Assembly (NCBI GenBank): GCA_903888485.1 | Contig: CAISTS010000009.1 | Location: forward strand, 1 to 64,000 | Direction: 5' to 3' | Length of the DNA stretch: 64,000 bases | Source of the DNA: an uncultured bacterium | Lineage (GTDB): Bacteria; Pseudomonadota; Alphaproteobacteria; Rhodospirillales; Rhodospirillaceae | Shown: positions 30,476 to 39,231 of the stretch, piece by piece | How positions within the stretch are numbered: position 1 is the stretch's first letter | Layout: each line of letters opens with the position of its first letter | Notes under the pieces: generated by a model | What the model was told of the DNA's origin: nothing | What the model saw: only the letters and a program-made list of their open reading frames with translations | Database searches by the model: none | Position numbers and translations under genes: made by a program

Positions 30476-32779
30476 TTAAAACTTGAACGTGGCGTCGAGG
30501 CCGAACGTGCGCGGCTCGTTGTAGATGCCGGTGAGACCGCCGATGCCGGCGTTGTTGGTGACAACGAAGGTGTGCTGTTCGTTGAACAGATTTCGCGACC
30601 ACAGTGCGAGCTGAAGCGTGGCCCCGCCGGCGTTGAGATCGATATCAGTCACCGAAAGGCGGCCGTTGAAAATCAGCGACTTCTGAGTCTGATTCACTTC
30701 GGAGGAGAGCGCGTGATAGCCCGAGGCGGCGTTGCCATCGAGGTGCGCGCGCACAATGCCCCATTCAACCGGGATGTCGTAATCGATCCCCACCGAGCCT
30801 GCATGACGCGGCGTGTAAACCAGGAACACGCGCTGCAGCGCATTGGCCGCGAAAGGATTGGGCGCAAGCGGCATGTGGATCTCGGTATAGGCGTAGCCGC
30901 CGGTGAGGGTGAGGCCCTCGACTGGTGAGGTGGTGGCGTCGAGTTCGAGGCCGCGGATGCGGCCATTGCCGGCGGTGTTGACGGTCTCAAGCGTACCGAT
31001 GTTGCGCCCCGCGACGAAGTTGACCGCTGAGAAATCGATCTGCACGTCCTTGTAGCGGGTATTGAAGATCGCGCCGTTGAGGCGCAGCGTGCGGTCGAAC
31101 AGTTCCGACTTGGCTCCGAGTTCGGTCGATTCGACTTTCTCGGGACCGAAGGAGCGGTAAATCAGCGAGCGCGCGTTGGCGCCGCCGGCGCGGTAGGCGG
31201 TCCCCCATTTGGCATAGACGTTAAGGCTGTCGGTCACCTCGTAGGCGACCGTAAGGGCCGGATCCACGCGGTTCGAGGAAAACTGGAACGTGTAGGGCGT
31301 CGCAACGCCCTGCGACTGCAGAAGTGCGCCGTGCTTCTTGTCCCGCGTGTAGCGCACGCCCGCGGTGAAGTGCAGCGCCTCATTGAGGATGGCCGGCGTG
31401 TAGGTACCTTGACCGAACAGTGCGAAGGACGTCGCGAAGGCATCGCTGAAGCGGTCTGGATACGGTGTCTGCTGACCTTCGATCAACGTGGTAAGGCGCG
31501 TATAGGCGGTGCCGGTGGCGTTCCAGCGCAGCGTATTCGGCGTCCAGGCAAAGTCGTCGCCTTCTTCATGATAGTAGTAAAGACCCGCGACATAGGTCAG
31601 TTGGGACATCGACCCTACCGCCTGCAGTTCTTCACTGTATTGATGCTGGTGCAGGCCGGCGAGGCTGTAGCGGCCGAAGTTTGCGTTCGGCGTGAATCGT
31701 GCGGAGTGCCCGCCGCCGTTGTCGAACTGGGTCTGCTTCAAATAACGGAACGAACTGATGGAGCGGATCTCGATGTCGTCCATCGGGCTGTAGGTCAGGT
31801 GGAGCATATGGCCGGTGGTGTGGCCTTCGCTGATCTGCTCCGGCACGCCGATATCGGCGGCAGCGGCGCGGTTGGCCTGAACTTGCACCAAGGGCGCGAG
31901 CGGCGCGGCGCCGGCGTTGAGTGTGAGTAGCTGGAGATAATAAGGCGTGGTGCCATCGTAGGAAACGTCGAAGGCATAGTCGGCTTCGAATACGTCGCTG
32001 GCTTGCCACAGGAAGCGAGTATGTAGGCCGCGGCGGTCGTAACTGTTGAAGTCAGGCTCACCGTTCATTGGGTTCTCGACGGTGCCGTCGCGCTTGCTGA
32101 CGATGGCGTCAATCTTGGTGCTGATGTTGCCGAAGGCCGGCAAATCGACATGCGTTTCCGATGAGTAACCGTCGAAGTTGCGGATGCCGATGGTCTGCGT
32201 CAGGCGGAATTCGCCTGAAGGCTTTTTCGTCACGATGCTGACGGCGCCGCCCGTGGAGTTGCGGCCGAACAGCGTGCCTTGCGGTCCTTTGAGAACCTCG
32301 ATGCGTTCAATGTCGTACAGCGCGGCGCCGAGGCCCTGCGAGCGACCGAGGTAAACCCCGTCGATGTAGACGCCGACGCCGGCATCGCGGCTGGGCTGGT
32401 TGGCATCGAAGGGCACGATGCCGCGAATACCAACGGTGATGGCCGAGGAGCGCGAGAAGAACGGCGCGACGCGCAGCGACGGGATCGCGCCGTCGGCAAG
32501 GTCGGCGATGCTCTGGACGCCGCGGTTGTCGAGATCGTTCGGGCTCATGACCGAGATCGATATCGGTGTCTTCTGCAGGTTGCTCTCGAACTTCTGCGCG
32601 GTGACGGTGACTTCTTCGAGGCCACCCACTTCGCGTACCAGCTGCGATTCATTGCTGGCGGCGAGTTGGCCGCTTTCCTTTTGGGCAGCGGCGATGTCTT
32701 GCGCCCAGGCAGGGTTGCAGAGCGCGATGGAAGCGGTGGTGAGCAGTATGGCGCGGCGCGTGGTCGTGCGGCCAAACAT
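30476..32779 (-). CDS. TonB-dependent outer-membrane receptor
   Basis: The 767-residue product has a signal peptide ending ALCNPAWAQ, a TonB-box-like EEVTVTAQ at about residue 54, a plug with GVGVYIDGVYLGRSQG, RIEVLKGPQGTLFGRNSTGGAVSIVTKKP, and a beta-barrel ending in FGLDATFKF (terminal Phe). This is the receptor class widely used for siderophores, vitamin B12, carbohydrates or phospho-compounds. The substrate is unknown. It lies upstream of a secreted phosphatase. Confidence 0.93.
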   Translation of the reverse strand: MFGRTTTRRAILLTTASIALCNPAWAQDIAAAQKESGQLAASNESQLVREVGGLEEVTVTAQKFESNLQKTPISISVMSPNDLDNRGVQSIADLADGAIPSLRVAPFFSRSSAITVGIRGIVPFDANQPSRDAGVGVYIDGVYLGRSQGLGAALYDIERIEVLKGPQGTLFGRNSTGGAVSIVTKKPSGEFRLTQTIGIRNFDGYSSETHVDLPAFGNISTKIDAIVSKRDGTVENPMNGEPDFNSYDRRGLHTRFLWQASDVFEADYAFDVSYDGTTPYYLQLLTLNAGAAPLAPLVQVQANRAAAADIGVPEQISEGHTTGHMLHLTYSPMDDIEIRSISSFRYLKQTQFDNGGGHSARFTPNANFGRYSLAGLHQHQYSEELQAVGSMSQLTYVAGLYYYHEEGDDFAWTPNTLRWNATGTAYTRLTTLIEGQQTPYPDRFSDAFATSFALFGQGTYTPAILNEALHFTAGVRYTRDKKHGALLQSQGVATPYTFQFSSNRVDPALTVAYEVTDSLNVYAKWGTAYRAGGANARSLIYRSFGPEKVESTELGAKSELFDRTLRLNGAIFNTRYKDVQIDFSAVNFVAGRNIGTLETVNTAGNGRIRGLELDATTSPVEGLTLTGGYAYTEIHMPLAPNPFAANALQRVFLVYTPRHAGSVGIDYDIPVEWGIVRAHLDGNAASGYHALSSEVNQTQKSLIFNGRLSVTDIDLNAGGATLQLALWSRNLFNEQHTFVVTNNAGIGGLTGIYNEPRTFGLDATFKF

Positions 32780-32935
32780 TGTGTATGTGTCCCCAAGGTG
32801 AGGGGGCCAATGTCTTCACGAACCGCGTCAGTGCGGTGACTCGCGCGTGAACAATTGTTGAAGGCGGAAGTGCGCATACCCGCGCGCACGCCGGGGCTTT
32901 GCGCTAAAGTGTCATGCGTTCGTAAGAAAGGTGAC
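32780..32935. promoter_or_regulatory. Divergent intergenic region between the TonB receptor and acylphosphatase
   Basis: These 156 bases must hold promoters for both directions. A perfect palindrome AACAATTGTT (32850-32859) sits near the middle and could be an operator. AAAGGTG (32927-32932) is the acylphosphatase ribosome binding site. No clear -35/-10 pair was found. Confidence 0.35.
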
Positions 32936-33232
32936 ATGCCGATGAACGGCCACATCACGATGCACATTACAATTAGGGGGCGCGTCCAAGGAGTCGGCTA
33001 CCGCGCCTGGACGACGCAGGCAGCGCGCAGGCTTGGCCTTGCGGGCTGGGTGCGCAATCGGGAAAACGGCGACGTCGAAGCGATGGCCCATGGCCCGGCG
33101 GCTTCGGTGGAAAGTCTAGTCGCCGCCTGCAAGAAGGGCCCGACCTTCGCGCGCGTCGACGATGTGCAAAGCGAGAGCGTGCCCACACCCGCCAATATCG
33201 CTGAAGACTTCCAGCAACTCCCCACAATTTAG
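32936..33232 (+). CDS. acyP: Acylphosphatase
   Basis: Acylphosphatase hydrolyses acyl phosphates. The 98-residue product from ATG 32936 holds the active-site loop RGRVQGVGYR (Arg23) and GWVRNRENGDVEA (Asn41), with the family's usual length. The upstream frame part is noncoding; the ribosome binding site fits 32936. Its TAG stop shares bases with the TAA of the convergent radical-SAM gene (TTAG at 33229-33232). Confidence 0.96.
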   Translation: MPMNGHITMHITIRGRVQGVGYRAWTTQAARRLGLAGWVRNRENGDVEAMAHGPAASVESLVAACKKGPTFARVDDVQSESVPTPANIAEDFQQLPTI

Positions 33233-34989
33233 TGGAGGACGTCCTTGGAAAGGATGATGCAGCCGTCCTTGAGGCGACTCATCATCAGCTTGAACACCGG
33301 CCCAAAGCCTTCGCCCGAGTCCTTGGCGTCGAGATGCGGCGCGTAGCAGTGCCGGAAGTGCTGCTCGAGCCCTGCGCGCAGGTTGGTTAGTTTCTCGGGC
33401 CGGGTTTGGTAGTAGCTGCAATTGAAGGCGAAGAACAACACGCGCGCCGCCGCGAGAGTCTTCTCGGCGCCGCCGAGCACGGCAAGGTCGCCGGGGCCGG
33501 CCGTCGCTACGACCAGCGCTTGGGCGCTGGGGAAATAGTCGTCGATGCGCACGCAGGCGACGTGGTCCGCGGATTCCGCGCCGCTATCCTCGATATCCAC
33601 CAACCCGTCGGCAACATCGGCGGCGGAGGCGAACTCGACGACCGCGTTATGATCGTAAGCCGCGACGCGCTCGATGCGGACATTGGTGCAAGTGTTGAGG
33701 CGGGCTGAGAGGGTCTGGTTCTCGACCGCGGCGTTGTTGGGCTCCAGAGCCACCAGCTCGCGTGCCTTGCGCGCGATGTCGATCACATCGGGGGATAAGC
33801 CCGGACCGACATAGAGCACGCTCTCCTCCGGCCGGATCAATCCGACGACGTAGCTTGGTAGAGCCCGCGCTTCGAGGCGCGCCAATGCCGCCCCGGGATC
33901 GTCGCTCACAGGCAAACAATAGTAGCGTCCTGCCTTTGAAAAGAGCTGCGCCACCACGCCTTCGCCGCGTACGGCGCCATGGGCGGTCAGATCGTGATGG
34001 TCATTGTAGTTGGTGGCGGCGTTGTTGAGCTTCTCGGCCTCGGCCACGGACTTCACCTCGATCAGCTTGCGCTTCTTGCGCAGTGAATTCTCGGCGATCT
34101 TGGCGTTGGAGCGGCTGTAGGTGTCGGTCTGGGCGATATCGAGATGGCCTTTGAGCCGCGCCGGCACGCCGCAGCCCGGGCAGAAGTGTTTCACCTGCGC
34201 GGAAAAGTCGGTGATCAGGCGGTTCCACCAGCCCTCGGTGACGGGCTGGCCGTGATCCTCGCCGCGCGCGAGGTCGAAGGACGCAGCGACCTCGCAGAAG
34301 TAAGCCCGCAGTTCGCCCTTGTTCTGGACGATGGTCGCCGACCACTGCTGATTGATGTCGCAGGTCGGGATGATGTCCCACATCTGCGCGGGATCGGGAT
34401 AAAGGTCGCGCATCGCTGTCAGCAGTGGAGCATGGTGCGAGTGACCGACGAAGGCTCTCGCGCCCGGCACCAGCGCGCGCAATTTCTCGAGCGACTTGCG
34501 GCCACGGTCGTCGTTGTGCGGATTGAGGTTGAAGAAGCCGAATGTCTCTGCCACCAGATCCTGGTATTCGAAGACGTTGTTCGACCACAGACCGCGTTGG
34601 CGTTTGTTGGGAATTTCTTCCACGAAGATACGGCACAGCTCGGGGAAGTGTTTGCTGATGCACGGGTTGCCGCCGATCATGGCGATCACACCCGGAAAGT
34701 CCTTCAGGCTGCGCAGCGCCGTGCGGAAGTTGTCCGGAGTCATGTCCCAGAGGGCCGTCTGGTTCTTGAGCAGGCGCGTGCAGTTGGAGCAGTGCAGGTC
34801 GCACTTGTTGGTCACATCGACGCAGATGATGTGCATGTCCTTGGGCGAGCGCATCCGGGCAATGGCCCGGTCGGCGGCGTTGTCCCAGGTCATATCTTTT
34901 AGTGCGTCATCCACGGCCGTCTTGTCCGTCCCAGCTTCGTACCCCGGCGGGACCATATCATTTCCCGCCGATTTTGCATGCCCAGCCAT
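33229..34989 (-). CDS. Radical SAM protein with C-terminal FkbM-like methyltransferase domain
   Basis: The 586-residue product has an N-terminal radical-SAM cluster motif, Cys63-x3-Cys67-x2-Cys70 (TNKCDLHCSNCTRLL). Further Cys at 210, 232, 270 and 273 (FCPGCGVP) may hold a second iron-sulfur cluster. From about residue 385 a Rossmann-like region follows: SVLYVGPGLSPDVIDIA, ELVALEPNNAAVENQTL, TNVRIERVAAY, then VRIDDYF, as in FkbM methyltransferases. The substrate is unknown. The start could be ATG 34989 or an internal ATG at 34956; neither has a strong ribosome binding site. The FkbM call is weaker than the radical-SAM call. Confidence 0.85.
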   Translation of the reverse strand: MAGHAKSAGNDMVPPGYEAGTDKTAVDDALKDMTWDNAADRAIARMRSPKDMHIICVDVTNKCDLHCSNCTRLLKNQTALWDMTPDNFRTALRSLKDFPGVIAMIGGNPCISKHFPELCRIFVEEIPNKRQRGLWSNNVFEYQDLVAETFGFFNLNPHNDDRGRKSLEKLRALVPGARAFVGHSHHAPLLTAMRDLYPDPAQMWDIIPTCDINQQWSATIVQNKGELRAYFCEVAASFDLARGEDHGQPVTEGWWNRLITDFSAQVKHFCPGCGVPARLKGHLDIAQTDTYSRSNAKIAENSLRKKRKLIEVKSVAEAEKLNNAATNYNDHHDLTAHGAVRGEGVVAQLFSKAGRYYCLPVSDDPGAALARLEARALPSYVVGLIRPEESVLYVGPGLSPDVIDIARKARELVALEPNNAAVENQTLSARLNTCTNVRIERVAAYDHNAVVEFASAADVADGLVDIEDSGAESADHVACVRIDDYFPSAQALVVATAGPGDLAVLGGAEKTLAAARVLFFAFNCSYYQTRPEKLTNLRAGLEQHFRHCYAPHLDAKDSGEGFGPVFKLMMSRLKDGCIILSKDVLH

Positions 34990-35013
34990 GCATTCTACGG
35001 CGGGAAAGCGTGC

Positions 35014-35019
35014 TATAGT
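35014..35019 (+). promoter_or_regulatory. -10-like box upstream of the cupin gene
   Basis: TATAGT lies 30 bases before the cupin start, in the 59-base divergent gap from the radical-SAM gene. No matching -35 was evident. GGGGAGAGGGGAC just before ATG 35049 is a strong ribosome binding site. Confidence 0.3.
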
Positions 35020-35048
35020 TCCCCTTCATTTCGCCGGGGAGAGGGGAC

Positions 35049-35543
35049 ATGACCAAGCTTTTTGCGTTGTTTTGCGTCGTTGCGGGGCTTCATACCGCGG
35101 CCATTGCGGGCGAGGCGCCGCCCATGAAGCTGTTCACCCAAGCGGCGGACATTCCAAAGCTCATCGCACAGGCCAAGAGCATGAGGAAGGGCGAGCAGCC
35201 GCTGGTGATCGTGCCGATCCTCAGCCTCGCGCCCTACAACGCCAATCTCGAATACCGTCCCGGCAATCAGCCGCCCTCGGTGCACGAGAAGGACGCCGAG
35301 ATGTTTACCGTCATCGAAGGTACGGGCACGCTCATCACCGGCGGCAAGCTGGTGGATGAAAAACGCAACAATGCAGCGAACCTGGGCGGATCGGCCATCG
35401 CCGGCGGCCAGTCGCAGGCCATAGCGAAGGGCGACTTCTTCATCGTGCCGGAGAACACGCCGCACCAAATCATGCCGACCGGCGGCGCGCCGATCGTGCT
35501 GATGAGCGTTCATATGCCGCGGCCGGCGAGCAACTGGCCGTAA
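35049..35543 (+). CDS. Secreted cupin-domain protein
   Basis: The 164-residue product has a signal peptide (LFALFCVVAGLHTAAIAG, cleavage about residue 21) and one cupin barrel. Metal-binding-type residues are seen in PPSVHEKDAEMFTVIEGTGTLITGG and VPENTPHQIMP. It may be an enzyme or a sugar-binding or metal-binding protein. It is 77 bases upstream of the lactate permease gene on the same strand. Function is not known. Confidence 0.82.
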   Translation: MTKLFALFCVVAGLHTAAIAGEAPPMKLFTQAADIPKLIAQAKSMRKGEQPLVIVPILSLAPYNANLEYRPGNQPPSVHEKDAEMFTVIEGTGTLITGGKLVDEKRNNAANLGGSAIAGGQSQAIAKGDFFIVPENTPHQIMPTGGAPIVLMSVHMPRPASNWP

Positions 35544-35554
35544 CCAAACGCGAC

Positions 35555-35581
35555 GCGCGTCCCGGGGGAGGGACCACGCGC
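35555..35581 (+). other. Cupin-lldP intercistronic hairpin
   Basis: GCGCGT (35555-35560) and ACGCGC (35576-35581) can pair, with CCC/GGG extending the stem inside. No T-run follows. It may be a processing site between the two genes. Confidence 0.3.
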
Positions 35582-35620
35582 TTGGTGTAAAGAGTCACGC
35601 GGGATTTGGGGAGAGTTCAC

Positions 35621-37222
35621 GTGTTTAATCAGCCTGTCACGCCTGTGGGCGATAGTCTTGCGCTGTCGTTCATCATCGCTGCCATTCCAATCATTGTTGT
35701 GCTCTTCCTGCTGGGCATCGCGCGGCGTCCCGCCTGGCAAGCTTCGCTCGCGGGATTGGTCTCGGGGCTGCTGATCTCCATCCTGGTCTGGCAGATGCCG
35801 GCCAAGCTCGCTTTCGCGAGTACCGCGAACGGCATCGCCTTCGCCCTCTGGCCGGTGATGTGGATCGTCTTCAACGCGCTGCTCATCTACAACTTGGCCG
35901 TCGCCTCGGGCCGGTTCGAGGCCTTCCGGGTCTGGGTGCTCGCGCACTTGCCCAACGACAAACGCATTGTCCTCGTGGTCATCGGCTTTTCCTTCGGCGC
36001 GCTGCTGGAAGGCGTTACCGGCTTCGGCACGCCGGTGGCCATTACCGCCGCACTCTTGATCACACTTGGCTTCCCGCCGCTGGAGGCTTTGGTGTTCGTG
36101 CTGATCTTCAATACCGCGCCCGTTGCCTTTGGTGCGCTCGGCACGCCGGTGACGACCTTGGGTGCGGTGACGCAGCTGTCCGACGTTGCCCTTGGCAAGA
36201 TGATCGGAAGGCAGCTCCCGTTCCTCGCCCTCCTTCTGCCGTTCTACGTCGTCGGCCTCTACGCCGGCGTGCGCTCCGTGCGCCAGCTTTGGCCGGTGCT
36301 GCTGGTGGCCGGCGGTTCTTTTGCGCTAGGTCAGTTCGTCACCTCGAACTATCTCAGCTACACGCTCACCGACGTGCTTTCGGCGCTGGTGTCGCTCATC
36401 ACGACGACGCTGTTTCTGAAGGTCTGGAAAAGGCCGGTCGAGCCGGAATACGCGCTGACCGTGCCGGCGGGCATCGCGCCCAGCAGCAGCGGCATCTCGC
36501 CCTGGCAGGGCTGGCTGCCGTGGCTCCTGGTGACGGGCGTGGTGATTGCCTGGATCCACTTCGGTGTTCAGCTTATCGGCCAGCAGCGCATCGAGTGGCC
36601 GGGGCTTCACAACCAGATCTTCATCACGGTCTACGAGCAAGCCTATGCCGCGATCTATGCCTTCCAGCCCCTGGCCAGCGGGACCGCCATCTGGGTGTCG
36701 GGGCTGATCCTTGCGGTGCTGGTCCGTATCGGCGTCAAGGGATACGTGCGCGCCGCGCGCGCCACCTTCATGCAGATCCGCATCGCCAGCATCACCGTGG
36801 CGTTCATCATCGGCCTCGCCTACCTCATGAACTATGCCGGCCTCACCTACACACTGGGCATCGGCGTCGCCTCCGCCGGCATCTTCTTTCCGCTGCTGTC
36901 GGCCTTCCTGGGATGGATGGCGGTGTTCCTGTCGGGCAGCGACACCTCGGGCAATGCGCTGTTCGGCAACCTCCAGGTCGTCGCCGCCCGCCAGCTCGAC
37001 CTCAGCCCCATCCTCATGGCGGCGACCAATTCCACCGGCGGCGTCATGGGCAAGATGATCTCGCCCCAGAACATCGCCACCGGCACGGCGGTCACGGACC
37101 TCAAGGGCCGGGAGGGCGAGGTGCTGGCGCGCACCTTCGTTCACAGCATCATCCTCACACTTTTCCTGGGGCTGATCGTGCTGCTGCAGCAGTACGTTTT
37201 CCCCTGGATGATTCCCGAGTAA
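35621..37222 (+). CDS. lldP: L-lactate permease (LctP family)
   Basis: LctP proteins import lactate, and sometimes glycolate, with protons across the inner membrane. The 533-residue product from GTG 35621 has about 12-14 membrane helices and family motifs GALLEGVTGFGTPVAIT, FNTAPVAFGALGTPVTTLG and the late FLSGSDTSGNALFGNLQVVAARQ plus ATNSTGGVMGKMISPQNIA. GGGGAG (35607-35613) suits GTG 35621 better than the TTG at 35606. Confidence 0.94.
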   Translation: MFNQPVTPVGDSLALSFIIAAIPIIVVLFLLGIARRPAWQASLAGLVSGLLISILVWQMPAKLAFASTANGIAFALWPVMWIVFNALLIYNLAVASGRFEAFRVWVLAHLPNDKRIVLVVIGFSFGALLEGVTGFGTPVAITAALLITLGFPPLEALVFVLIFNTAPVAFGALGTPVTTLGAVTQLSDVALGKMIGRQLPFLALLLPFYVVGLYAGVRSVRQLWPVLLVAGGSFALGQFVTSNYLSYTLTDVLSALVSLITTTLFLKVWKRPVEPEYALTVPAGIAPSSSGISPWQGWLPWLLVTGVVIAWIHFGVQLIGQQRIEWPGLHNQIFITVYEQAYAAIYAFQPLASGTAIWVSGLILAVLVRIGVKGYVRAARATFMQIRIASITVAFIIGLAYLMNYAGLTYTLGIGVASAGIFFPLLSAFLGWMAVFLSGSDTSGNALFGNLQVVAARQLDLSPILMAATNSTGGVMGKMISPQNIATGTAVTDLKGREGEVLARTFVHSIILTLFLGLIVLLQQYVFPWMIPE

Positions 37223-37425
37223 GGTCCGCGGTATTGAAGCGGTGGCCCCTGCCGGTCTAAAAAGTCCCCTGGGCGAGGCCCGGCAGGGAACAATATCGCC
37301 CTGAAACGATTGTGGCAGTACCGCCCAACCGTTCCCCATTTTGCCGCGCCCGCCGCGAGCCCTGGACGATTTTTCATGACGCCCGCCGCCGCGCCCATTT
37401 CCCGATTCCCGTGTGCATCAGCCCG
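37223..37425 (+). other. Intergenic region lldP-tamA with a long inverted repeat
   Basis: CCCTGCCGG (37247-37255) and CCGGCAGGG (37279-37287) are nine-base perfect arms around a 23-base loop. It could end lldP transcripts, though there is no T-run. I saw no clear promoter in the remaining 140 bases before tamA. Confidence 0.4.
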
Positions 37426-39231
37426 ATGCTGCGCTTAGGACGTACTTTCCTGATCTGCGCGGCTTTCGCCTCCGTCCCGGCCTTTGGCGTCGAAGAGGGG
37501 CCGGGCCCGTATACCGTCGAGATCACCGGCGAGCCTTCCGGGACGGTCACGGACCTGATCAAACGCAGCTCGCAGCTGCTGGCCTTGCGTGATCGGCCGC
37601 CGCCGTCGCCGGCCGCGCTGGGTCGGCGCATGAGCGACGACGAGACGCGCATCCGCGCCATCTTGGAATCGGAGGGCTACTACGCCGCCGAGATCGAATC
37701 CCGCACCGAGGACAATGGCAACTCCACGGCCGTCACTATCGCCATCACGCCCGGCCCGCGTTACGTCCTGCGTTCGCTGGTCCTCGACGCCGGGCCGCGC
37801 GGCACGCGGCTCGAACTGCCGGTGCTGAAGGATCAGGCCTACCTCGCGCCCACAAAATCCCTGATCGGAGCGCCCGCGCGCGCCGGGGAGATCATCGCTG
37901 CCGAGGATAGCGCACTCGCCGCGCTGCGCGCCGGCGGATTCGCCTTTGCGCGGCGCGGTGATCGCGATGTGAAGGTCGATGACGCCAACGCCGCCATCGA
38001 TGTGATCCTGCCGGTGACGCTCGGGCCCCATGCGGTCTTTGGCCATGTGCGGGTGAAGGGTGAAACCGAAGTCGCACCCTCGTTCGTCGATAGTTTGGTG
38101 TCGTGGCACCCGGGCATGCGCTATGACGCGCGGCGGCTCGAGCGGCTGCGCCTCGACCTCATCACCGCCGGAATTTATTCCTCGGTGACCGTGGAGCCGG
38201 CGCCTACGGAAGATATCGCGGACGGCGCACCACTGGATATCGATGTGACGGTGCGCGATGCGCTCCACAAGACCTTCGGCGCGGGTGCCAGCTACGCGCG
38301 CGACAAGGGCGCGGGCGCATCGACCTTCTGGGAGCACCGCAATATCCTGGGCGGCGGGGAGAGACTGCGCCTGTCCATCGCCGGCACGCAACTCGATCAG
38401 ACCGCGAGTGCGGCCTTCACCAAGCCCGGATTCCTGTCGCGCAAGCAGATCCTGAAACTCTCCACCGAGGCGCGTCACACAGACAGCGAAGCCTACCGGG
38501 AGTGGGGTTCGACCACGACTGCCGCACTTGAGCGCGAACTGAGCGACACCTGGACAGTGGGCGGCGGCGTCAGCCTCGACCTCGGCGACATCGAAGAGAA
38601 CGGCCTTTCGCGCCGCTCCTACCTCGCGGGCTTGCCGCTGACCGCGACATGGTCGACGACCGATCGGCTGCGGCCGCTCGATCCCATCAAAGGCTGGCGC
38701 GTGGCCCTGGCGACCACGCCTTACGGTGGCGACTTCGACGGGACCGTGAAATTTCTGAAGAATGAAGCGCAGGTCAGTACTTATCTGCCTCTCGATGACA
38801 ACGCGCGGATGGTTCTGGCCGCGCGCGTAAAGGCCGGCAGCATCATCGGCGAGAGCACCAATAACATCCCGGCCAACCGGCGCTTTTATGCCGGCGGCGG
38901 CGGTTCTGTCCGCGGCTATGCCTATCAGTTTGTTAGCCCGCTCGACGCCGATCTCAAGCCTACCGGTGGGCGCAGCATCCTCGAGGGCAGCATCGAAGCC
39001 CGCTATCGCTTTAGCAATACGTTCGGGATCGTGCCGTTCCTCGATGCCGGTATGACATCGCTGTCGAGCATACCGGGACAAAACGACACGCTGCGCTATG
39101 CCGCCGGCATTGGCGGGCGCTACTACACACCGGTCGGCCCCCTGCGGGTGGACGTCGCGCTACCGCTCAACCGCCGCGCCGGTGTGGACAAGAGCCTTCA
39201 ATTCTATATCAGCTTCGGGCAGGCGTTCTGA
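37426..39231 (+). CDS. tamA: TamA outer-membrane assembly factor
   Basis: TamA, an Omp85 protein, works with TamB in inserting or maturing outer-membrane components. The product from ATG 37426 is 601 residues. It has a signal sequence (MLRLGRTFLICAAFASVPAFG), three POTRA-like regions in about residues 30-280 (ILESEGYYAAEI, HVRVKGETEV), and a C-terminal barrel with NRRFYAGGGGSVRGYAYQ and a final Phe. The start is uncertain: no ribosome binding site is clear, and GTG 37411 is an alternative. It overlaps tamB by one base. Confidence 0.9.
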   Translation: MLRLGRTFLICAAFASVPAFGVEEGPGPYTVEITGEPSGTVTDLIKRSSQLLALRDRPPPSPAALGRRMSDDETRIRAILESEGYYAAEIESRTEDNGNSTAVTIAITPGPRYVLRSLVLDAGPRGTRLELPVLKDQAYLAPTKSLIGAPARAGEIIAAEDSALAALRAGGFAFARRGDRDVKVDDANAAIDVILPVTLGPHAVFGHVRVKGETEVAPSFVDSLVSWHPGMRYDARRLERLRLDLITAGIYSSVTVEPAPTEDIADGAPLDIDVTVRDALHKTFGAGASYARDKGAGASTFWEHRNILGGGERLRLSIAGTQLDQTASAAFTKPGFLSRKQILKLSTEARHTDSEAYREWGSTTTAALERELSDTWTVGGGVSLDLGDIEENGLSRRSYLAGLPLTATWSTTDRLRPLDPIKGWRVALATTPYGGDFDGTVKFLKNEAQVSTYLPLDDNARMVLAARVKAGSIIGESTNNIPANRRFYAGGGGSVRGYAYQFVSPLDADLKPTGGRSILEGSIEARYRFSNTFGIVPFLDAGMTSLSSIPGQNDTLRYAAGIGGRYYTPVGPLRVDVALPLNRRAGVDKSLQFYISFGQAF

